DNA of 64,000 nucleotides from Oxalicibacterium solurbis (GTDB taxonomy: Bacteria > Pseudomonadota > Gammaproteobacteria > Burkholderiales > Burkholderiaceae_D), in contig NZ_BMDP01000003.1 of assembly GCF_014635845.1 (NCBI RefSeq), positions 248,001-312,000 of the forward strand. The letters run 5' to 3'. Every line of letters begins with the position of its first letter. Position 1 is the first letter of the stretch. Under the pieces are notes generated by a model that was not told the DNA's origin, ran no database searches, and saw only the letters and a list, made by a program, of their open reading frames with translations. Shown here in pieces: positions 27,242 to 36,839 of the stretch. A program made the translations under genes and the position numbers.

Positions 27242-29119
27242 CTAGGCTTCCACCGCCGCTTCCGCCACGGCCGCCGTCTTGTCGTGACGGCGGAAACGGG
27301 CAATCGGATTGACCAGATTGCCGGCCATCTTCAGGCTGGAAGCCGGATCGGACAGATTGACCATCTGCACGTTGTTGCCCAGTTGCAGGCGGTTCAGGCA
27401 GGAATGCAGGAATTCCGGCACGAACATGTCGTAATGCGCATACCGTTCGGCGAATTCCGGATGGGCGTCCTGGTAGTCGTACACGCATTGCGCAACCGTT
27501 CCCCAGAAATCGTCTTCGGTGCAGCAATCGTTCTCGACCAGCACCTGATTGATGTGGCGCAGCACGCCATCGAATACGTCGATGAAGATGCCCAGCAGCT
27601 TGAAGTGGTCCGGCACATCGACGGCGATGCGGTCGACACGCTCCGGCAGGTGCTCCTTCGCTTCCAGGTTCAGGATCGCGCATTCCTCGGCAATGTCCTT
27701 CATGATCGCGCGCACCGGCACGTAGTTGTCGAGCACCAGGATCAGGTTCTCGCCATGCGGCATGAAGCTGAGGTCGTATTTGTAGAAGCAGTGCAGCAGC
27801 GGCGCCAGGTAGGCGCGCATGTATTGCTGCAGCCACGGTTTCGCACCGAGGCCGGAGCGGCGGATCAGTTCCGGCAGCAGCGCATGACCGTCCTTGTCGA
27901 CGTGCAGCAGCGCCGCCATCGTCATCAGGCGCTCGCCCTTCTTCAGTTGCGACAGCGGGCTTTCGCGCCACAGTGCGGAAAACATCTTCTTGTACGGCGT
28001 ATCGACCGGAATCGCCGCCTCGTAGTAATAATTGCGGAATCCCATCGATGCCACTTCCTGCAGCACGGTGAAACCGTTCGCGCGCAGATAGTCGTCGCTG
28101 GAGACCAGGCCCTTGATGAATTCGTTGATCGCCGGCGTGCCGGACATGTAGTACGGCGACAGTCCGCGCATGAATCCCATGTTCAGGATGGACAGCGATG
28201 TCTTCACGTAACGCTTGCTGCGGTCGCTGACGTTGAAGAAGGTGCGGATCGATTGCTGCGCCGTGTACTGGTCGTCGCCATAGCCGAGGCAGACGATCTT
28301 GCGCTGCGCGACATAGCCGGCGAAGGCGATCGACAGCTTGTTGAACCATTGCCACGGATGCGCCGGCATGAAATAGTAATCCGACGGGTCGACGCCGAGT
28401 GCGACCAATTGCAGCGTGAAACGATCGACATTCTCGCGGCCGATTTCCTGCGTGATCAACTGTTCGTAATTCAGCGTCGACAGGCTGGCAAAGGCTGCGT
28501 TGTCCTTGTGTACAGCCAGCCAGATCACGCGAATCTCGGCACCCGCTTCCGGCGCATACGTGCGGTAATCGACGGCATCGAAACCGAGCCGGCCGTTGTT
28601 CGCGACAAAACCCGGATGCCCTTCGATCATCGCCGCCTCGATCTGCTGGAAATCGTCGGCCTCGGCCAGTTCCGCACTGCTCGGTGCGCCGGGCTTGGTG
28701 CGCTTGTAGGCGCTGCCGAACATCGTGCTGCTGATTTCATCCAGATAGATCGGCAGCAGATCGTCGCGTATGCCGAGCCGCTGCCGACATTCGATGACAA
28801 ACTGCAACGCATCCAGCGGCTGCTCGTCGTCGTCGATCCACCGGCGTATCGATTCCGGCCTGACGAACCAGTGGCGCAACGCAAGCTGCCGCGCCGCGAA
28901 TTCGTAGCGCACGGCGCTGTCGTCCGAGCGCACCTCGTAAGTCGAAAAACCGTCCTTGCCCTTGTGCAGCAGCGTCGGTTCGATAATCAGTTCATGCGCA
29001 TATTCGGCGATGGCCTTGCGCAGCATCAGGCGATTGACCTGTTGCCATACCTCGGGCGTCAGGTGCGAAGCGACTTTTGCCGGATGCTGGGACAGCTGGT
29101 GGGCGAGCGTGACATTCAT
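27242..29119 (-). CDS. IucA/IucC family (NIS) siderophore synthetase, AlcC-like
   Basis: 625 residues, normal for NRPS-independent siderophore synthetases. ATP-dependent condensation motifs MPAHPWQW and MPHGENL are seen, along with KTSLSILNMGFMRGLSPYYM and the FhuF-like C-terminal part. Like AlcC or DesD it would join and cyclise N-hydroxy-N-succinyl-diamine units into a dihydroxamate macrocycle; the type is inferred from its operon partners. A GAGGAAG ribosome binding site precedes the start, which overlaps the acyltransferase stop by 4 bp. Confidence 0.92.
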   Translation of the reverse strand: MNVTLAHQLSQHPAKVASHLTPEVWQQVNRLMLRKAIAEYAHELIIEPTLLHKGKDGFSTYEVRSDDSAVRYEFAARQLALRHWFVRPESIRRWIDDDEQPLDALQFVIECRQRLGIRDDLLPIYLDEISSTMFGSAYKRTKPGAPSSAELAEADDFQQIEAAMIEGHPGFVANNGRLGFDAVDYRTYAPEAGAEIRVIWLAVHKDNAAFASLSTLNYEQLITQEIGRENVDRFTLQLVALGVDPSDYYFMPAHPWQWFNKLSIAFAGYVAQRKIVCLGYGDDQYTAQQSIRTFFNVSDRSKRYVKTSLSILNMGFMRGLSPYYMSGTPAINEFIKGLVSSDDYLRANGFTVLQEVASMGFRNYYYEAAIPVDTPYKKMFSALWRESPLSQLKKGERLMTMAALLHVDKDGHALLPELIRRSGLGAKPWLQQYMRAYLAPLLHCFYKYDLSFMPHGENLILVLDNYVPVRAIMKDIAEECAILNLEAKEHLPERVDRIAVDVPDHFKLLGIFIDVFDGVLRHINQVLVENDCCTEDDFWGTVAQCVYDYQDAHPEFAERYAHYDMFVPEFLHSCLNRLQLGNNVQMVNLSDPASSLKMAGNLVNPIARFRRHDKTAAVAEAAVEA

Positions 29120-29721
29120 GGATGGACTTCCTCGTTGATGATGGCAGCAGTGGCCGATTCAAAATCTCGCCGCGTGCAGAAGGCGAGGCTGGCGATCTTC
29201 TCGGGGAAGACCACGTTGCGGTCGTAGACGAAACCTGCCGACCGGTTCAATGCATGGATTCTGTGATTGTTGGCGTCCGGCTCCACCACGATGCGTTGCG
29301 CCTCCAGATGCGTGAACATGAAACGCATCAGCGCGTGGAATACCGCGCGCGAAAAACCGGAAACATGTTCGCGGCGCGGCCCGACGAAGATGTGCATGCC
29401 GAGATCGCCCGCCTGTACGTCGTAGAACTGCCGGATGCGATCATGCGCCGGGTCGTAGCATTCGGCGAGGAATGTCGGTCGCCCCTGATACCAGCCCATG
29501 TAGGCCGTGGCATGGCCGGAATCCATCATGTCCTGGTAGATCCGGCGCACCTCGTCTTCCGTCTTGTCCTGCAGCAGCCAGAATGCCGCGCGCTGCTGCA
29601 CGAACCAGTTGTGCAGCGTCGGGATATCGTCCGGAATCTGCAGCAGGCGAAACACGAAATCGTGATCGCGATAGGGCGATGTCGCCGCGTCCGCGCGGCG
29701 GTGCATGGCTTCAGTTCGCAT
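29116..29721 (-). CDS. N-acyltransferase of hydroxamate siderophore synthesis, AlcB-like
   Basis: 201 residues of the GNAT superfamily, IucB/AlcB branch. Typical pieces are TLHNWFVQQRAAFWLL, AYMGWYQGRPTFLAECYDPAHD and GMHIFVGPR, with C-terminal IVVEPDANNHRIHALNRSAGF. It would acylate the hydroxylated amine made by the neighbouring monooxygenase, probably with succinyl-CoA. The start at 29721 overlaps the MFS stop by 11 bp; an ATG at 29706 is an alternative. Confidence 0.88.
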   Translation of the reverse strand: MRTEAMHRRADAATSPYRDHDFVFRLLQIPDDIPTLHNWFVQQRAAFWLLQDKTEDEVRRIYQDMMDSGHATAYMGWYQGRPTFLAECYDPAHDRIRQFYDVQAGDLGMHIFVGPRREHVSGFSRAVFHALMRFMFTHLEAQRIVVEPDANNHRIHALNRSAGFVYDRNVVFPEKIASLAFCTRRDFESATAAIINEEVHP

Positions 29722-30946
29722 GGGCGCGCTCCAGGCTGGCGGATTCAGACGGTGCTTCGGCGACATGCCCTGCACTCGGCACTTTCAGGATCAGCCGATC
29801 CAGCAGCGCTGTCAGGATGAAACCGGCCGCCGCCAGCACGAACGGCACGACCAGTCCGTAGCGGCTGACGATGGCGCCGGCAGCAAACGACGACAGCAGC
29901 ACGCCGAGGTTCTGGAAGAAATTGGTGATGCTGTAATCCTGCGCATAGCGCTGCGGCGTCGACAGCCGGAACAAATTGACTTCCAGCTTGACGATGATCT
30001 GGAACAGCGCCCAGCCGTACAGCACGCGCCCCAGCACGATCAGCATCGGCTCCGGCGCAGCATGCAGCAACAGGCCGATCGCACCCAGCACCAGATTGGC
30101 GATCGTATGATCCGGCAACTTGCGGCTGCGCTTCTGCAAATGCGCTTGCCAGGCCAGCGCCATCACCGCAATCATGCCGGGAATGGCAAAAACCGCGCCG
30201 GAAAACAGTTCGCTCGGATTGCCAGTGACCTGTTGCCAGTACATCGAAAAGAACGGGCGGATCAGGTAGGCGCTTAAATCGAAGATCAGCATCACCAATG
30301 CCAGCCGCAGGATCGGCAGGCGTGCGCGCAGATCGAAGCGACTGCGCAAAGGTACCGACGTTTCCGCATTCGCCTCTTCGGCGCGAATCACATGCACGAT
30401 CTTGCCGCTGCGGATCAGATACATGCAGACGGCCATCTGGAAGAAATCCCCGGCCGCCATCGCCAGAATGCATGCGCGCGGCCCCCACGCCTGCATGATG
30501 AAACCGCCGACCACCGCACCGAAGATCGCGCCGAAATGCACGGTCACCGACAGGATGCCGATCGTCGAGGCATGCAGCTCCTTCGGCGTCAGGCGCATCA
30601 TGTACGGATACATCAGCAGATAGCTGCTCTTGCACATGAACATCAGCATCGACAGCACCCAGAAGCTGACCACATCGGGCGCCCAGTTGCTGAGCACACT
30701 GAAAGTTCCCGCTGCACATTGCGTATACACGAGCAGGTACAGCGGTTCGACGCGTTTTGCCAGCCGTGCCCAGAACGGCAGCGTGCACATGACGGCCAGC
30801 GAGATTGCCGCGACATAGAAGCCGACGTGTACCGCGCTGTCCATGCCGTAACGCGCATTGAAGAACTGCGGATAGAACGGAATCAGGATCGCGTCGCTGA
30901 TGACGGCCAGCACCGTCATCGTGATGATGTAGAAGCGCAAACTCAT
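29711..30946 (-). CDS. MFS transporter, likely siderophore exporter (AlcS-like)
   Basis: 411 residues with about 12 transmembrane helices (for example FYIITMTVLAVISDAILIPF at the start and GLVVPFVLAAAGFILTALL at the end). It belongs to the major facilitator superfamily. Its position between the N-hydroxylase and acyltransferase genes, with 7 nt upstream and an 11-bp downstream overlap, makes it the export partner of the siderophore, as AlcS is in Bordetella, though there the exporter gene is elsewhere. The start at 30946 follows GAGGCG. Confidence 0.88.
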   Translation of the reverse strand: MSLRFYIITMTVLAVISDAILIPFYPQFFNARYGMDSAVHVGFYVAAISLAVMCTLPFWARLAKRVEPLYLLVYTQCAAGTFSVLSNWAPDVVSFWVLSMLMFMCKSSYLLMYPYMMRLTPKELHASTIGILSVTVHFGAIFGAVVGGFIMQAWGPRACILAMAAGDFFQMAVCMYLIRSGKIVHVIRAEEANAETSVPLRSRFDLRARLPILRLALVMLIFDLSAYLIRPFFSMYWQQVTGNPSELFSGAVFAIPGMIAVMALAWQAHLQKRSRKLPDHTIANLVLGAIGLLLHAAPEPMLIVLGRVLYGWALFQIIVKLEVNLFRLSTPQRYAQDYSITNFFQNLGVLLSSFAAGAIVSRYGLVVPFVLAAAGFILTALLDRLILKVPSAGHVAEAPSESASLERAHAN

Positions 30947-30953
30947 CAGCGCC

Positions 30954-32267
30954 TCACAGCCGGACGAAATCGGCGGTTGCCGGAATCGCAAAATCCTGCA
31001 AGGCGATGCGACGCTCGATCTTGTAATGCTCGACGCCCGTCAGCTCGCGCAGGATGTACGAGTTGCGATAGCAGCTCATGCCCAGATCCTGGTTGGTCAT
31101 GCCGTGCGTGTGCTGGCCGGCGTTCTGGATGAAGATTTCACTGCCGTTCAAATCGGCGGCATAGTTTCGCGCCAACTGGTATCGGCCTTTTTCATCCCAG
31201 CGCATGCGATGACGGATGCCATCGACGAAAGGCGCAATGTTTTCGCGATAACCGGTCGCAAAGACCAGCCCCTCGCTGCGATGCGCATAGCGTGTGCCGC
31301 AATCGAGCTGGCAAAACTCTATCTCGTAGTGATCGCCATCCGGATCGTAACGACAGTCCTGCAATTCGCAATTGGTGATCAGATGCGTACGCAAGACGCC
31401 ACCCCGCTTGCGCCTGTCGTCCAGCAGATCGTAGATGCGGTTGATCAGGCTGGCATTGACGCCCTTGTACAGGCTGTCCTGCTTGCGGACAATGCGCTCC
31501 TTGGTCGGCTCATCGAGTTCATAGAAGTAATCGATGTAATCCGGCGAGAACATTTCCAGCGTCAGCTTGGTCGTCTCCATCTGGAAGAAGCGCGGCGAGC
31601 GCGTGATCCAGATCAGGCTGTAATCGTGTTCGTCGATTTCCTGCAGCAGGTCGTAATACACTTCAGCCGCGCTCTGGCCGCTGCCGACGATGGTGATCGA
31701 ACGCTTTTTCTGCAGCGCAGCCTTGTTCGCCAGGTAATAGGCGGTGTGCAGATAGCGATGGCCGCCGGGCTGGCAGCATTCAGGAAACGATGGCCGTGTG
31801 CCGACACCCAGCACCAGCTTGCGGCAGTGGAGCACGAAGGGCGTGCGCATCGCGCCTTTCACACCGGCCACCACATAACATTGCGCTTCTTCGTCGTACG
31901 ACAGGCTCTGCACTTCGTGCTCGAAGCGCAGGTTCGACAGGCGCATCGCCGCCCATCGGCAATAGTCGTTGTACTCGGTCCGCGTCAGGTAAAAGCTTTC
32001 ACGGAAATAGTACGAATAGAGTTTTCCCTCTTCCTTGCAGTAATTGAGAAAACTGAAGCGGCTGGTCGGATCGGCCAGGCTGACCAGATCCGCGATGAAC
32101 GGATTCTGCAGCGTGGCATTGTCGATCAGCATGTCCGGGTGCCAGTTGAACTCGGCACTGCGCTCCAGAAAAATCCCGTTCAGTTCCAGCGGTTCCGCCA
32201 GGCAGGCCAGACTCAGGTTGAACGGTCCCAGTCCGATCGCGATGAATTCGTAAACATCCTGTTTCAT
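30954..32267 (-). CDS. Lysine/ornithine/putrescine N-monooxygenase, AlcA/IucD-like
   Basis: 437 residues. The FAD-binding motif is GLGPFNLSLA near 12-21, the NADPH motif is IVGSGQSAAEVY, and the C-terminal ATGYRE element is typical of class B N-hydroxylating monooxygenases. It hydroxylates the primary amine of a diamine or amino acid as the first step of hydroxamate formation. The AlcB/AlcC partners argue for putrescine as substrate; cadaverine, ornithine or lysine remain possible. GAGGATG precedes the ATG. It is the first biosynthetic gene, 102 bp after the receptor gene. Confidence 0.92.
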   Translation of the reverse strand: MKQDVYEFIAIGLGPFNLSLACLAEPLELNGIFLERSAEFNWHPDMLIDNATLQNPFIADLVSLADPTSRFSFLNYCKEEGKLYSYYFRESFYLTRTEYNDYCRWAAMRLSNLRFEHEVQSLSYDEEAQCYVVAGVKGAMRTPFVLHCRKLVLGVGTRPSFPECCQPGGHRYLHTAYYLANKAALQKKRSITIVGSGQSAAEVYYDLLQEIDEHDYSLIWITRSPRFFQMETTKLTLEMFSPDYIDYFYELDEPTKERIVRKQDSLYKGVNASLINRIYDLLDDRRKRGGVLRTHLITNCELQDCRYDPDGDHYEIEFCQLDCGTRYAHRSEGLVFATGYRENIAPFVDGIRHRMRWDEKGRYQLARNYAADLNGSEIFIQNAGQHTHGMTNQDLGMSCYRNSYILRELTGVEHYKIERRIALQDFAIPATADFVRL

Positions 32268-32369
32268 GACATCCTCGTTTCCTGATTTGCATCACGCTAC
32301 GCGGCGGCAAATAGCGGTCGTAAGAAGTCTGTGTCCCGGCTGGCGATCGGCTCGCCGGGACAGGGAGAG

Positions 32370-34751
32370 TTACCACTTGTAGGTCAGTGTTGCGGTCAAG
32401 CTGCGCTCATCACCCCAGTAGCAGAAGTTCTGGTCCTGGCACGAAGCGACATAGGTCTTGTCGAAAAGATTGTTCGCTGCCAGGCGAAGATTCGTTCCCT
32501 TCAGCGAAGGGTTCCACTTCGACAGGTCGATGCGCAGCATCATGTCTGCGATGGTGTAGGACGGCACTTTCACCGTATTGGCGTTATCCACCCACGACGT
32601 ACCCACGTATCGCAGACCCGCGCCCCATGTGTAGCCCGGAAGGAAAGTCCAGTCGCCCCAGATGGATGCCATATTGCGTGGCGCTTGTGCCGGTGTGTTG
32701 TCGAGGTTGCCGTCCGGAGATTCGACGAACTTGGTTCGGTTGTAGGTATAGCTGGCCAGCAAGGAAACGTTGTCGCTTACCTGTGTGTGTGCTTCCAGTT
32801 CCAGGCCGCGCGAACGTGTTTTGCCTGCAGGGATGTAATCGAAGGTTGTCGGCAACAATATCGAGATGTTGTCTTGCGTCAGGTTATAAATTGCCGCAGA
32901 CAGTAATGTCCTGGAACCCGACGGCTGATAGCGGATGCCAATTTCCGTCTGATTGCTCTCGGCCGGCTCCAGAATTTTGTTGCCATCGCTGCGTAGACTT
33001 GGATTGAAACCATCGGAATAGCTGATGTACGGTGCCAGACCGTTTTCGAACAAATATACCGCGCCGGCACGCGCTGTCAGTTTGGAACCATCCCATTTTG
33101 CGATATCTGCGAGCCCACGCTGCATCTTCATGTCAGCCCAGTCCTGTCGTGCACCCAGTGTGAATCGCCACTGCCCCAATTCGATTTGGTCTTGCGCATA
33201 AAATCCGGTCTGTTCCAGGGTTCGATCGACCGGATCGTATCCGCCAGTCACCACCAAGTTAGGCGACCCGTAAACAGGATTGAAGGCATCGATCGGCGAG
33301 ACCGAACCCCAGGACCAGGAACCCTCGACATCACGCTTCTGATAATCCAGGCCCACCAGGAATGTATGGTTGGCTGTACCGATTTTCAGTTTTTTCTCGA
33401 ATTGATTGTCGATAGTGAAGCCACGTGTGGATTCGCTGGCGCCATCATAGGACCTGAACAATTGTGTAGGACTGATCCAGGCCGGCGTTGGCGGATAAGT
33501 CAGCGGCGCAATATGTATTTGCCGCAGCGTCGCATCGGCCCATACATAACGGAAATTCTGCCGCACCGTCGTGTTGTCGTCGAACGCATGTGAAAACTGA
33601 TATCCGAGAAAACGCTGCTTGCGTTCATACGTATCGACGCTCGGATCACCATCGTAGAAATCGCGCGGCAACCTGCGACCGTTGTGATCCTTGGTCACGC
33701 TGGCATCGTATGGCACCCCGCTGTGATAGCTGCCTTCAGGATCGTCCTGCAGATACGCTTGCAACAGGAGATGCGTGTTTTTCGAGAAATTGATGGCCAG
33801 TGAAGGCGCAAGAACGTAACGCTCTTCCTTTACATGATTGACTTGCGTATCGTTCTTGCGCGCCGTGGCCGTAAGACGGAAAGCCATCACGCCGTTCTCG
33901 TCGAGCGGCCCTGTCAGATCGACGGATGCTTCGCGGCGATCGTTGTTGCCGAGCGTGAACTGTACTTCCCGGCCGGCTTCGAATTGCGGCATCTTGCTGG
34001 TCAACGCAACCAGGCCGCCCGGCGACGCGCGCCCGTACATCACCGAAGCCGGCCCGCGGATCACATCGATGCGCTCCAGGTAGTACGGATCGACCTGCAT
34101 CGACGTGTAAGAACCTTGATCGCTCAGCATGCGCAGTCCGTCGAGCAATGCGCTGTCGACACTGCTGTCCTTGAAGCCGCGTAGCGCAACATAATCGTAG
34201 CGATTGGAAGAGCCGACCAATCCCGTAAAAGCTCCTGGCGTGTAGGCCAGCGCTTCCGTCACGCTTCTCGGCTTCTGGTCTTCGATCTGCTTTCTAGTGA
34301 CGACCGAGACCGACTGCGGCGTTTCGATAATCGGCGTATCGGTTTTAAAACCCGATGCGCTACGGGTGGCGACATAGCTGTCGTTTTCCATGGCAGCCGT
34401 CACCGTCACGGCCGGCAACTGCCCCGACGATGCCGGCACCAGATTGACGACTGCCGTTTTCCCGTTGACCGTCGCCACCAGGCCGCTGCCGGCCAGCAGG
34501 CGGTTCAGCGCCTGCTGCGGCGTCAGTGAACCGGATACGGCCGGTGCGGTTTTGCCCGCCACCAGCGAAGGCTGCACGATCAGTTCAAGCTGCGCCTGCC
34601 GCGCCAGTTCGTTCAATGCCTGCGCCAACGGCTGTGCCACGATGTTGATGGAAACCGGGGTCGCGGCGGACTGGGCAAAGGACGGCGCGGTGCCACATGC
34701 CAAAGCCACGGCAAGGGCGACGGCGGCCGGACGGAAGGAAATACGGGTCAT
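32370..34751 (-). CDS. TonB-dependent ferric siderophore receptor with signalling domain
   Basis: 793 residues. A signal peptide (cut near residue 27, SFAQ) is followed by an STN short N-terminal domain at about 31-105, a TonB box (AVTVTA), the plug (ETPQSVSVVTRKQIEDQ; YLERIDVIRGPASVMYGRASPGG) and a 22-strand barrel ending YKW. The STN domain interacts with the inner-membrane FecR-type regulator, which is encoded directly upstream. It should import the siderophore made by the following operon, as FauA does for alcaligin. The ribosome binding site is TTGGAG. Confidence 0.94.
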   Translation of the reverse strand: MTRISFRPAAVALAVALACGTAPSFAQSAATPVSINIVAQPLAQALNELARQAQLELIVQPSLVAGKTAPAVSGSLTPQQALNRLLAGSGLVATVNGKTAVVNLVPASSGQLPAVTVTAAMENDSYVATRSASGFKTDTPIIETPQSVSVVTRKQIEDQKPRSVTEALAYTPGAFTGLVGSSNRYDYVALRGFKDSSVDSALLDGLRMLSDQGSYTSMQVDPYYLERIDVIRGPASVMYGRASPGGLVALTSKMPQFEAGREVQFTLGNNDRREASVDLTGPLDENGVMAFRLTATARKNDTQVNHVKEERYVLAPSLAINFSKNTHLLLQAYLQDDPEGSYHSGVPYDASVTKDHNGRRLPRDFYDGDPSVDTYERKQRFLGYQFSHAFDDNTTVRQNFRYVWADATLRQIHIAPLTYPPTPAWISPTQLFRSYDGASESTRGFTIDNQFEKKLKIGTANHTFLVGLDYQKRDVEGSWSWGSVSPIDAFNPVYGSPNLVVTGGYDPVDRTLEQTGFYAQDQIELGQWRFTLGARQDWADMKMQRGLADIAKWDGSKLTARAGAVYLFENGLAPYISYSDGFNPSLRSDGNKILEPAESNQTEIGIRYQPSGSRTLLSAAIYNLTQDNISILLPTTFDYIPAGKTRSRGLELEAHTQVSDNVSLLASYTYNRTKFVESPDGNLDNTPAQAPRNMASIWGDWTFLPGYTWGAGLRYVGTSWVDNANTVKVPSYTIADMMLRIDLSKWNPSLKGTNLRLAANNLFDKTYVASCQDQNFCYWGDERSLTATLTYKW

Positions 34752-34771
34752 GCAATGTCTCCAAGAAGGTG

Positions 34772-34790
34772 TAAATAAGAATCCTTCTCA
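34772..34790. promoter_or_regulatory. Candidate Fur box upstream of the siderophore receptor
   Basis: TAAATAAGAATCCTTCTCA, read on the minus strand, shares most positions with the box upstream of the sigma factor gene at 36653. It lies about 20 bp before the receptor ATG. The match to consensus is weak. Confidence 0.4.
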
Positions 34791-34880
34791 GGTAGACGGA
34801 TGGTTCGTGCAAAACCCTAGGTGATTTGCAAAAAAATTTTGCGCGCCGGTACGGTGGGGAAAATTCGGCGGAGGAAAAAC

Positions 34881-35963
34881 TTACCGTATGGAGACGATTT
34901 CCGTCTGACCGCCGCTGTGCGCCAGCCGCACCGGTAGCGCCTGCGGCAGCACGCGCTTGAAGTTATCCAGGCGGCGCGGATCGAAGGTGCCGGTGATGCG
35001 CATCGCGGCGACCGCCGGATCGCGCACGGTCATGCCGCTGTCGCCGTAGCGCTCGAATTCCGCCAGCACCTGCTGCAGCGGCACGTCGTCGAAACTGACA
35101 CGACTGTCGCGCCACGGTGCCACGTCGGCAATCGCCACCGTGGATACCACGCCCAGCGTACCGTTGGCATTGGCAACGATCTGCTGGCCGGCCGTCAACT
35201 CGACTTCGCCCTTGTCGCCGAACCAGCCGGCGCGGGCCACGCGCACGCGTCCTTCTTCAACGGCGACGCGCACGCCGTCGCGGCCGGGAATCTCTGGCGT
35301 GTAGCGCACGGCGAAGCGCGTGCCTACCACCGTGATACGCAGCGGTCCGGCCAGCACGTCGAAGGGACGGTCGGCATCCTTCTCGACCTGCAGGCGGACC
35401 TGTCCTTCCGGCAAGGTCAGGTCGCGATGCCCGCGGTAGAGTGCGACCTCGGCCCTGGTGGCGGTATCGAGCTGCAGGCGGCTGCCGTCCGGCAGGGCGA
35501 TGTCGGCCTGTTCGCCGCGCGCCGTCGTGTAGGTTTCGTTGAAGGCCGGCTGCCACCAGTAATTCCAGGCAGCCGCGCCGACGATCAGCATCGCCAGTCC
35601 GGCGAAGGCCGACATGGCGCGCGGCGAAGAGAATGTACCTGCGAAGGCACTCGCCGCACGCGCAAACCATGACGAGCTCGATGTGCGTTCCGTCTGTTGT
35701 TGCTGCACGGCCTGTTCGGCAGCCGCCAAGGCAGCCTTGTCGCGCGCGAGATTGGCGCGCAGTCGTTCGATGCCGTGCGCGGGTGCGGCATCCATCTGGC
35801 GCCAGTCGCCTTCCCACTGCGCATAGGCGGCCGCATGGGCCGGATCGGCCTGCAGCCACTCCTGGAAGGATTGCTCTTCGGCGGCATCCAGCCCGTCCGT
35901 GCGCCGCACGAACCAATCCAGCGCTTGATCTTCCCGCTCGTTCAACGACAATCCGGACTCCAT
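34881..35963 (-). CDS. fecR: FecR-family anti-sigma/transmembrane regulator
   Basis: 360 residues. The N-terminal cytoplasmic part has DUF4880 features (QALDWFVRRTDGLDAAEEQSFQEWLQADPAHA), one transmembrane helix near 125-145 (AMSAFAGLAMLIVGAAAW), and a periplasmic FecR domain with TARGEQADIALPDGSRLQLD and GEVELTAGQQI. It relays the receptor state to the sigma factor. I chose the ATG at 35963, which follows GAGGGGGAAC. It lies between the sigma factor and the receptor on the same strand. Confidence 0.92.
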   Translation of the reverse strand: MESGLSLNEREDQALDWFVRRTDGLDAAEEQSFQEWLQADPAHAAAYAQWEGDWRQMDAAPAHGIERLRANLARDKAALAAAEQAVQQQQTERTSSSSWFARAASAFAGTFSSPRAMSAFAGLAMLIVGAAAWNYWWQPAFNETYTTARGEQADIALPDGSRLQLDTATRAEVALYRGHRDLTLPEGQVRLQVEKDADRPFDVLAGPLRITVVGTRFAVRYTPEIPGRDGVRVAVEEGRVRVARAGWFGDKGEVELTAGQQIVANANGTLGVVSTVAIADVAPWRDSRVSFDDVPLQQVLAEFERYGDSGMTVRDPAVAAMRITGTFDPRRLDNFKRVLPQALPVRLAHSGGQTEIVSIR

Positions 35964-36052
35964 GTTCCCCCTCACGCGCACAGAATCGCTCTTCTCCTGT
36001 AGACGCATGACCGCTTCAAAACCCTGTGTTGCGCCGCAAATGCCTTCCATCT

Positions 36053-36580
36053 TCATTTGCGTTCCTGTGGCGCCGCCGGTTCGGGCGCATCGAGTTGCGC
36101 CTTGCAGCGGCGGCATGCATCCATCGCCAGCTTGATATGCTGTTCCACCATCTTGCGCGAGATGCCCATGTGCTCGGCGACCTCGGCATGAGACAGCCCG
36201 TCGAAGCGATGCAGGATGAATGCCTCCCGGCAACGCACCGGCAGATGATCGATCGTCTGCAGCATGGCATCGACCGCCTGCGACGATGCGAGCGCCGTTT
36301 CAGGCTCGCATGCCTGCGGCGCCGCCATCATATCGAAATCTTCCGGCGTCTCGTCCGCCGAGCCGTTTTCGCCACGCACTTCGTTGCGTCGATGGCGGTC
36401 GATGACCAGATTGCGCGCCGTGTGATACAGCAAGGCACGCGGCTGCGACACCGCCTGCCCCGATTGCTGCAATGCCAGCACGCGGACGTACGCCTCCTGC
36501 ACGATGTCGGCTGCGCTGTCGCGGTCCTTCATCGTGCGTGTCAGATGATTCAGCAGTTCTCGATAGTATTGCGCAACCAT
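36053..36580 (-). CDS. fecI: FecI-type ECF sigma factor
   Basis: 175 residues. Region 2 carries DSAADIVQEAYVRVLA and LLYHTARNLVIDRHRR; region 4 carries LPVRCREAFILHRFDGLSHAEVAEHMGISRKMVEQHI. It would direct transcription of the downstream receptor and perhaps the siderophore genes when FecR is released. A Fur-box-like site lies about 75 bp upstream, so it should be induced by iron starvation. Confidence 0.92.
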   Translation of the reverse strand: MVAQYYRELLNHLTRTMKDRDSAADIVQEAYVRVLALQQSGQAVSQPRALLYHTARNLVIDRHRRNEVRGENGSADETPEDFDMMAAPQACEPETALASSQAVDAMLQTIDHLPVRCREAFILHRFDGLSHAEVAEHMGISRKMVEQHIKLAMDACRRCKAQLDAPEPAAPQERK

Positions 36581-36652
36581 GGCCTTATCCGGACAAACAC
36601 GGGTTTGAGCGGCTGGCTGCGCGGAGGCGTGGCTGACCGAAAGGGAACAAAC

Positions 36653-36670
36653 AAGAATGATTCTTATTAT
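36653..36670. promoter_or_regulatory. Candidate Fur box upstream of fecI
   Basis: AAGAATGATTCTTATTAT is an AT-rich inverted repeat close to the Fur consensus, placed upstream of the sigma factor gene. Confidence 0.65.
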
Positions 36671-36839
36671 GTCAGAGAGTCAACACCGGAAGCAACGACT
36701 GCTGCCATCGTTGCAACAGCCGTTGTCGCGCTCGATTGACGCGGCGCGGCGCGGTCCTTCCTGCTAACATTACAGCCTGACTTATCACCGCGGCCGGCTT
36801 GCTCCATATCTCCCGCCAGCCTGCCATGCAACCCGCATC

